Assembly (NCBI GenBank): GCA_012512355.1
Contig: JAAZEI010000166.1
Span: forward strand, 1 to 10,180
Length of the DNA stretch: 10,180 bases
Direction of reading: 5' to 3'
Source of the DNA: Clostridiales bacterium
GTDB taxonomy: Bacteria > Bacillota > Clostridia > Christensenellales > Aristaeellaceae
The position numbers and the translations under genes are program-made. Shown piece by piece: positions 7,001 to 10,180 of the stretch. Each line of letters opens with the position of its first letter. The stretch's first letter is position 1. The notes below the pieces were generated by a model, which worked only from the letters and a program-made list of their open reading frames with translations, was not told the origin of the DNA and did no database searches.

Positions 7001-7229
7001 TTGTCAGCTCTACTTCAGCCCGCAGCCAGCAATATTCATAAGTATGTCCCCAGTGAGTTCCATCAGGCACTGGTTTGAAATCACCCTTCATGGCGTCCTG
7101 CGAACTCAGATGCTCCATGGTCATGAAGCCTTCCAGAGGAATTTTGCCCAGCGGGATATACAAATCCTGCATCAGCGTATCCTTCCAGAGTTTCAGTCTT
7201 CCCTTCCATTCTGATTGTAAATACGACAT
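4095..7229 (-). pseudogene. GH38 alpha-mannosidase-like, interrupted by in-frame TGA
   Basis: The full frame is about 1044 codons, the usual length of bacterial GH38 alpha-mannosidases, cytoplasmic zinc enzymes that trim mannose from glycans. An N-terminal region (1-255) precedes the catalytic domain. WVEPDTN carries the presumed nucleophile Asp344, HYFTWQGSDGS lies near 425, and NQFHDILPGSS carries the conserved His582; the mannosidase C-terminal beta domains follow. Two defects stand out. In-frame TGA at codon 476, directly after GYGDGGGGP, splits it into 475- and 568-codon parts in one frame, the second without a ribosome binding site. The GHAHID-type motif reads GNAHLA (264-269), with a zinc-ligand Asp replaced by Ala269 and a preceding His by Asn265. 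Nothing else is broken, so decay is recent, or the protein is read through or non-catalytic. ATG 7229 is the start (AGGAGG at 7236-7241); the in-frame TTG at 7235 just follows this site and lies 6 nt upstream of the ATG. Confidence 0.85.
5802..5804 (-). other. In-frame TGA codon of the mannosidase frame
   Basis: Reading on the minus strand, GGP is followed by TGA and then RDHLEYLQREADLEGLPRV in the same frame, which is the normal family continuation. A small residue, usually Thr, is expected here. Ser (TCA) or Cys (TGC/TGT) to TGA would take one base change, and Thr two. A GCGGA/TCCGC hairpin lies about 30 nt downstream, but its loop does not resemble a bacterial SECIS element. Confidence 0.8.
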
Positions 7230-7274
7230 AAACAACCTCCTGATATGTCAAATTCTATTGGGTGATAAGATGAA

Positions 7275-7291
7275 TTGCTGCTCCTCAGCAA
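7275..7291 (-). other. Small hairpin between DUF554 gene and mannosidase
   Basis: TTGCTG and CAGCAA pair perfectly around a 5-nt loop in the 88-nt gap between the two minus-strand genes. There is no real U-tract, so it is at most a weak terminator or processing site. No good promoter is seen in the gap, so the two genes are probably co-transcribed. Confidence 0.3.
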
Positions 7292-7317
7292 GTATCGAAT
7301 TGCTTGAAGTTCTTTGA

Positions 7318-8010
7318 TTAGAACAAAGAGCTTAAACTTGTCAGCAGCAGAGCAAAGACAATCGCCGGCAAAAAATCGGCGATCTTGATTTTGGTTATTT
7401 GCAAAAGATTTAGGCCCAATACGAAGATGAGGATGGAGCCCACGCTGCTCATCTCGGATATGGCAGCGGCACTCAAAAGCGGTCTGAGAACCTGGGACAG
7501 GAGCACGATAAAACCCTGATACAGCAAGACCAGACCGGCTGATAACAAAACACCCACCCCCAAGCTGAGGCTGAGCATAGCTGAAGAAATAAAATCCAGT
7601 ACCGATTTGGCAAAGAGGATGGTGTTGTCTCCGGAGAGCCCTGCATTCAAGGAGCCGATGATGGCCATGGAGCCGACACAAAACAACAGACTGGCTGTCA
7701 CAAAGCCTTCACCAATTGAAGGTCCATCGGCTAGCGGATGATTCAATTTTGATTCGGCAAACTGGCCGAGGCGCTTGATGCGCCCGTCTATATCCAACAC
7801 AGTCCCCAAAGCTGCCCCCAGAACAAGGGAGAGGATAACAACTAGGGCTTGTTTGCCTGCCATCATTCCTGTGATCCCCAAGTAGATTACACTAAGGCCT
7901 ATAGCAGCCATGACTGCTTTTGAAATGCGCTCAGACAGTCCCTTTCTAAAGAATAAACCAAGGCTGCTGCCAGCTATGATAGCCAAAGTATTCACCATTA
8001 CGCCAAGCAT
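7318..8010 (-). CDS. DUF554 (YdfK-type) integral membrane protein
   Basis: A 230-residue membrane protein with about six to seven hydrophobic helices, glycine- and serine-rich, matching the DUF554/YdfK family in length. The N-terminus MLGVMVNTLAIIAGSSLGLFF is the typical opening (the family usually reads GT.VN..AII.G...G), followed by a short basic loop RKGLSERIS. The conserved middle GEGFVTASLLFCVGSMAIIGSLNAGLSGD lies at about 98-127. Transport or another role in the cytoplasmic membrane is presumed; no substrate is known to me. ATG 8010 is preceded by AGGGGGTG with 8-nt spacing. The in-frame ATG at 7998 lacks a site. The htpG terminator's U-tract touches this ribosome binding site, leaving no room for a separate promoter downstream of it, so expression probably depends on read-through or on a promoter inside htpG. 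Confidence 0.85.
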   Translation of the reverse strand: MLGVMVNTLAIIAGSSLGLFFRKGLSERISKAVMAAIGLSVIYLGITGMMAGKQALVVILSLVLGAALGTVLDIDGRIKRLGQFAESKLNHPLADGPSIGEGFVTASLLFCVGSMAIIGSLNAGLSGDNTILFAKSVLDFISSAMLSLSLGVGVLLSAGLVLLYQGFIVLLSQVLRPLLSAAAISEMSSVGSILIFVLGLNLLQITKIKIADFLPAIVFALLLTSLSSLF

Positions 8011-8025
8011 CGACAGGCACCCCCT

Positions 8026-8059
8026 AAAAAAATCCCTGCAGTCTGTAACTGCAGGGATT
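8026..8059 (-). terminator. Intrinsic terminator of htpG
   Basis: On the minus strand a perfect 11-bp stem (8031-8041 with 8049-8059, core CCCTGCAG/CTGCAGGG) with a 7-nt loop is followed by seven T (8026-8032). It lies 25 nt after the htpG stop. Directly downstream come AGGGGGTG and the DUF554 start codon, so it could also act as an attenuator for the downstream genes. Confidence 0.92.
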
Positions 8060-8083
8060 GTATCATAAATTGATGAGCCTTGC

Positions 8084-9964
8084 TTAGAACTCGCTCATGA
8101 TCTCCATGAGCTTGCTGCTGCGGCTAAGGAAAGATTTCAACTCTTCTTTTTCAAGGGGTCTTGATGAAAGCTTGGCCAAATCAAACAGCTGCTGCTGCAT
8201 CAGGTGCTTAATATCGCCATCTTCCATCGCAGCGATTCGCTGTACGGTGGCATTGCGGCGATTAAGGACCAGGGTATAGCGTTCTGGCATGGGAAAGCTC
8301 TGCCCATAGACAGCACTCATTTCTTTAAAACGGCGCATCTGCTCATCTTCGGTGAGCATGGCAGCAAGCTCGGTATCTGCAAAAGATTCCAGTTTGACTT
8401 CAAGTTCCTTGTCATCAAGAGCTTCGCGGTAGCTTGTCTGGATACTGGATGCATCCAGTTCTTTGCCCTCTTCACTGTCTTCAATCAAGCCTGTCGTGTC
8501 GGAATCTACCCGCACAAAACTGAGTTCAACGCCCTGTGCATTCTCGAGGAAACCCAGAAAGTTGATGTCAATGAGGCTATCCATTACGACAACATCAATG
8601 TCTCTGGCTGTATACAAGGCAATGCTGGCGGATTGCCTTCCTTCGTCATTGGTATAAAAGGCTTTTTTCTGCGTCTTTTCATCATTGCGTGCTTTGTATT
8701 CACTGATGGTCAGATACGTGCCTGCAGTGGTTTTGAGCAGTAAGCTGTCCTTAACCAAATCAAAAAACTTATTATCGCGCAGGCAGCCATATTTGATGAA
8801 GGGGTTGATGTCATCCCAGTAGCTTTCATAAGTGTCACGCTGGGTGCTAAAGAGGCTATTGAGACGGTCGGCCACCTTCTTGGTGATGTGCGCGGACAGT
8901 CTGCGGACATAACCATCATTTTGCAGGAAGGAGCGGGAAACATTCAGCGGCAGATCCGGGCAGTCGATAACGCCTTTAAGGAGCATCAGGAATTCCGGAA
9001 TGACTTCCTTAATGTTGTCCGCTACGAATACCTGGCGGTTAAACAGCTTGATTTCACCTTCCTGGCCTGCCAGGTCACGTTTGATGTGTGGGAAGTAAAG
9101 TATACCTTTAAGATTAAAGGGATAATCTACATTCAAGTGAACCCAAAACAGCGGGTCTTCAAATGTATTAAACATTTTGCGATAGGTCTGTTTGTATTCA
9201 TCTTCTGTGACATCTTTGGGCGCTTTGAGCCAGATGGGGCTGGTGTCGTTGATGGGCTTTGGCTCGGTCTTTGGTTCATCCTTGTCTTTCTTATCTTTCT
9301 TATCAGACTTCTCAGCCTCTTCCTGTGCCTTCTTATCTTCTTCGATATCCACAAAATAGATCGGGACAGACATATACCCGCAATAACGGTTAAGGACTTC
9401 CAGCGTTCGCCAGCCGTCTAAAAACTCTTTTTCTTCCTCGGAAATCGTTAGGGTAATGGTGGTGCCGCGTGTGCTGCGGCTGCCTTCTTCCATTGTATAG
9501 GACATGCCGTCTTCGCTCTCCCACAGTACGGCCTGCGCGCCTTCGTGAAAAGACAGCGTATCAATGGTGACCTTGCTGGCAGCCATAAATGCGGAGTAAA
9601 ATCCTAAACCAAAGTGACCGATGATACCGGATTGATCACCTGAAGTATAGTTTTTGAGGAATTCTTCTGCACTGGAAAATGCCAGCTGATTGATGTAACG
9701 GTCCATTTCATCAGCTGTCATGCCAATGCCGTTATCACTGAAGGTCAGTGTACCGGCATCTTTATCAACCGTGAGGGTGACCCGTAAATCTTCATCCGCG
9801 CCTTTTCCCATCATACGATACTTATTGATGGCATCCACGCCGTTTGATACAAGCTCCCTGATAAAAATATCCTTGTCGGAATACAGCCAGCGCTTGATGA
9901 TTGGCATAATGTTTTGTGCATCGATGTTGATGCTGCCCTGTTTGATAACCTGATTGTCGCTCAT
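8084..9964 (-). CDS. htpG: Hsp90-family molecular chaperone HtpG
   Basis: A 626-residue ATP-dependent cytoplasmic chaperone, a homodimer in this family. The N-terminal GHKL ATPase domain shows RELVSNGVDA with Glu37 and Asn41, DNGIGM at 77-82, GHFGLGFYSA at 116-125 and GTT at 167-169. A highly charged linker rich in Lys, Glu and Asp (about 208-237) separates it from the middle domain. There DTSPIWLKAP takes the place of the usual ALW segment, and PLNVSRSFLQND carries the conserved catalytic Arg. The C-terminal dimerisation domain ends without MEEVD, as in all bacterial forms. The N-box reads SNGVDA where most have SNASDA. The start is ATG 9964, preceded by GGAGG at 9969-9973 (4-nt spacing); ATG 9991 has no site. 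Transcription is from the promoter beside CIRCE, so heat-shock control by HrcA is expected, and it ends at 8026-8059. Confidence 0.95.
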   Translation of the reverse strand: MSDNQVIKQGSINIDAQNIMPIIKRWLYSDKDIFIRELVSNGVDAINKYRMMGKGADEDLRVTLTVDKDAGTLTFSDNGIGMTADEMDRYINQLAFSSAEEFLKNYTSGDQSGIIGHFGLGFYSAFMAASKVTIDTLSFHEGAQAVLWESEDGMSYTMEEGSRSTRGTTITLTISEEEKEFLDGWRTLEVLNRYCGYMSVPIYFVDIEEDKKAQEEAEKSDKKDKKDKDEPKTEPKPINDTSPIWLKAPKDVTEDEYKQTYRKMFNTFEDPLFWVHLNVDYPFNLKGILYFPHIKRDLAGQEGEIKLFNRQVFVADNIKEVIPEFLMLLKGVIDCPDLPLNVSRSFLQNDGYVRRLSAHITKKVADRLNSLFSTQRDTYESYWDDINPFIKYGCLRDNKFFDLVKDSLLLKTTAGTYLTISEYKARNDEKTQKKAFYTNDEGRQSASIALYTARDIDVVVMDSLIDINFLGFLENAQGVELSFVRVDSDTTGLIEDSEEGKELDASSIQTSYREALDDKELEVKLESFADTELAAMLTEDEQMRRFKEMSAVYGQSFPMPERYTLVLNRRNATVQRIAAMEDGDIKHLMQQQLFDLAKLSSRPLEKEELKSFLSRSSKLMEIMSEF

Positions 9965-10007
9965 AATACCTCCATAAAAGGGTAACCCCATTTTGTTTTC
10001 ATGACTA

Positions 10008-10036
10008 AGTATATCACTGCTTACCTATCAAAGCAA
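10008..10036 (-). promoter_or_regulatory. htpG promoter
   Basis: On the minus strand TTGCTT (10031-10036), a 17-bp spacer and TATACT (10008-10013) form a sigma-A promoter about 44 nt upstream of the htpG start codon. The CIRCE element ends two bases before the -35, so bound HrcA would block RNA polymerase from the upstream side. Confidence 0.75.
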
Positions 10037-10038
10037 GT

Positions 10039-10075
10039 GTATTTTAGCACTCAGGCGATGAGAGTGCTAAAATAC
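10039..10075. promoter_or_regulatory. CIRCE operator (HrcA binding site)
   Basis: An exact CIRCE: TTAGCACTC, nine bases, GAGTGCTAA. The symmetry extends outward (GTATT and AATAC), giving 14-bp perfect arms. HrcA represses class I heat-shock genes through this element in Firmicutes, usually groESL and dnaK. Here it stands between htpG and a divergent promoter and could serve both. Confidence 0.97.
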
Positions 10076-10102
10076 AGGGAGAATGTAATGATTCATCCAG
10101 CG

Positions 10103-10131
10103 TTGACAGCATGAAACTGCTTTGATATTGT
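10103..10131 (+). promoter_or_regulatory. Divergent promoter leading out of the window
   Basis: A consensus -35 TTGACA (10103-10108), a 17-bp spacer and TATTGT (10126-10131) predict rightward transcription of a gene beyond the right edge. CIRCE ends 27 bp upstream. No coding start with a ribosome binding site is visible before the end; the ATG at 10161 lacks one. Confidence 0.65.
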
Positions 10132-10132
10132 T

Positions 10133-10157
10133 TACCAAGGGATAAACGACCTTGGTA
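10133..10157. promoter_or_regulatory. Inverted repeat just after the divergent promoter
   Basis: TACCAAGG (10133-10140) and CCTTGGTA (10150-10157) are perfect 8-bp arms with a 9-nt spacer. The left arm starts two bases after the -10, so the repeat covers the start site. This is typical operator placement, or a hairpin at the 5' end of the transcript. It does not match CIRCE, CtsR, PerR, Fur or LexA consensus sequences that I know. Confidence 0.5.
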
Positions 10158-10180
10158 CAAATGTTGGGCAGCGGTTTAAA

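Noticed and set aside
8888..9421. Plus-strand frame of 177 codons opposite htpG
   Set aside because: It is the complement of strongly conserved htpG coding sequence, including the Lys/Glu-rich linker that gives a spurious hydrophobic stretch. No ribosome binding site.
1..10180. CRISPR array, prophage or complete insertion sequence
   Set aside because: No regularly spaced direct repeats, no phage genes, no full-length transposase and no terminal repeats with target duplication were seen.

Overview
The window looks like a chromosomal segment from a Bacillota (Firmicutes) bacterium, most likely of the Clostridia type. The evidence is strong AGGAGG-type ribosome binding sites, sigma-A style promoters with 17-bp spacers, a Gram-positive LexA (DinR) box, a perfect CIRCE/HrcA operator, and gene families common in that phylum. 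I see no phage, CRISPR or complete insertion sequence. All seven intact or terminal reading frames that I accept end in TAA.

Layout, left to right. Positions 1-294 are non-coding and AT-rich. They carry two perfect DnaA boxes, weaker ones and nested inverted repeats, so they look like an origin or a DnaA-regulated promoter region. A doubtful 89-codon frame follows on the minus strand (295-564). Next is a TspO/MBR-like membrane protein (minus, 647-1477). An SOS module on the plus strand runs from about 1748 to 3350: a LexA-box promoter, a Y-family DNA polymerase and a tightly coupled 95-residue partner. A second plus-strand unit (3446-4072) starts at a good promoter, makes a compact structured RNA of about 207 nt closed by a long-range stem (possibly a raiA-motif RNA), and continues into a small double zinc-ribbon protein. 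It ends at a strong bidirectional terminator.

From 4095 to the right end everything is on the minus strand. htpG (Hsp90) is read from a promoter flanked by CIRCE and ends at an excellent intrinsic terminator. That terminator directly abuts the ribosome binding site of a DUF554/YdfK-type membrane protein. The last gene is a long GH38 alpha-mannosidase-like frame that appears damaged: it has an in-frame TGA at codon 476 inside the conserved GDGGGGP motif region, and the expected zinc-ligand Asp of the GHAHID-type motif is Ala. To the right of CIRCE a divergent plus-strand promoter, followed by a perfect 8-bp inverted repeat, points at a gene outside the window.

Functionally this is mostly housekeeping and stress-response DNA: SOS mutagenesis, heat-shock chaperone, a structured RNA with a zinc-ribbon protein, and a decaying or altered glycosidase. 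The items most worth following up are the structured RNA and its association with the zinc-ribbon gene, the mannosidase with its stop codon and altered metal site, the DnaA-box region, and the terminator placed against the DUF554 start.
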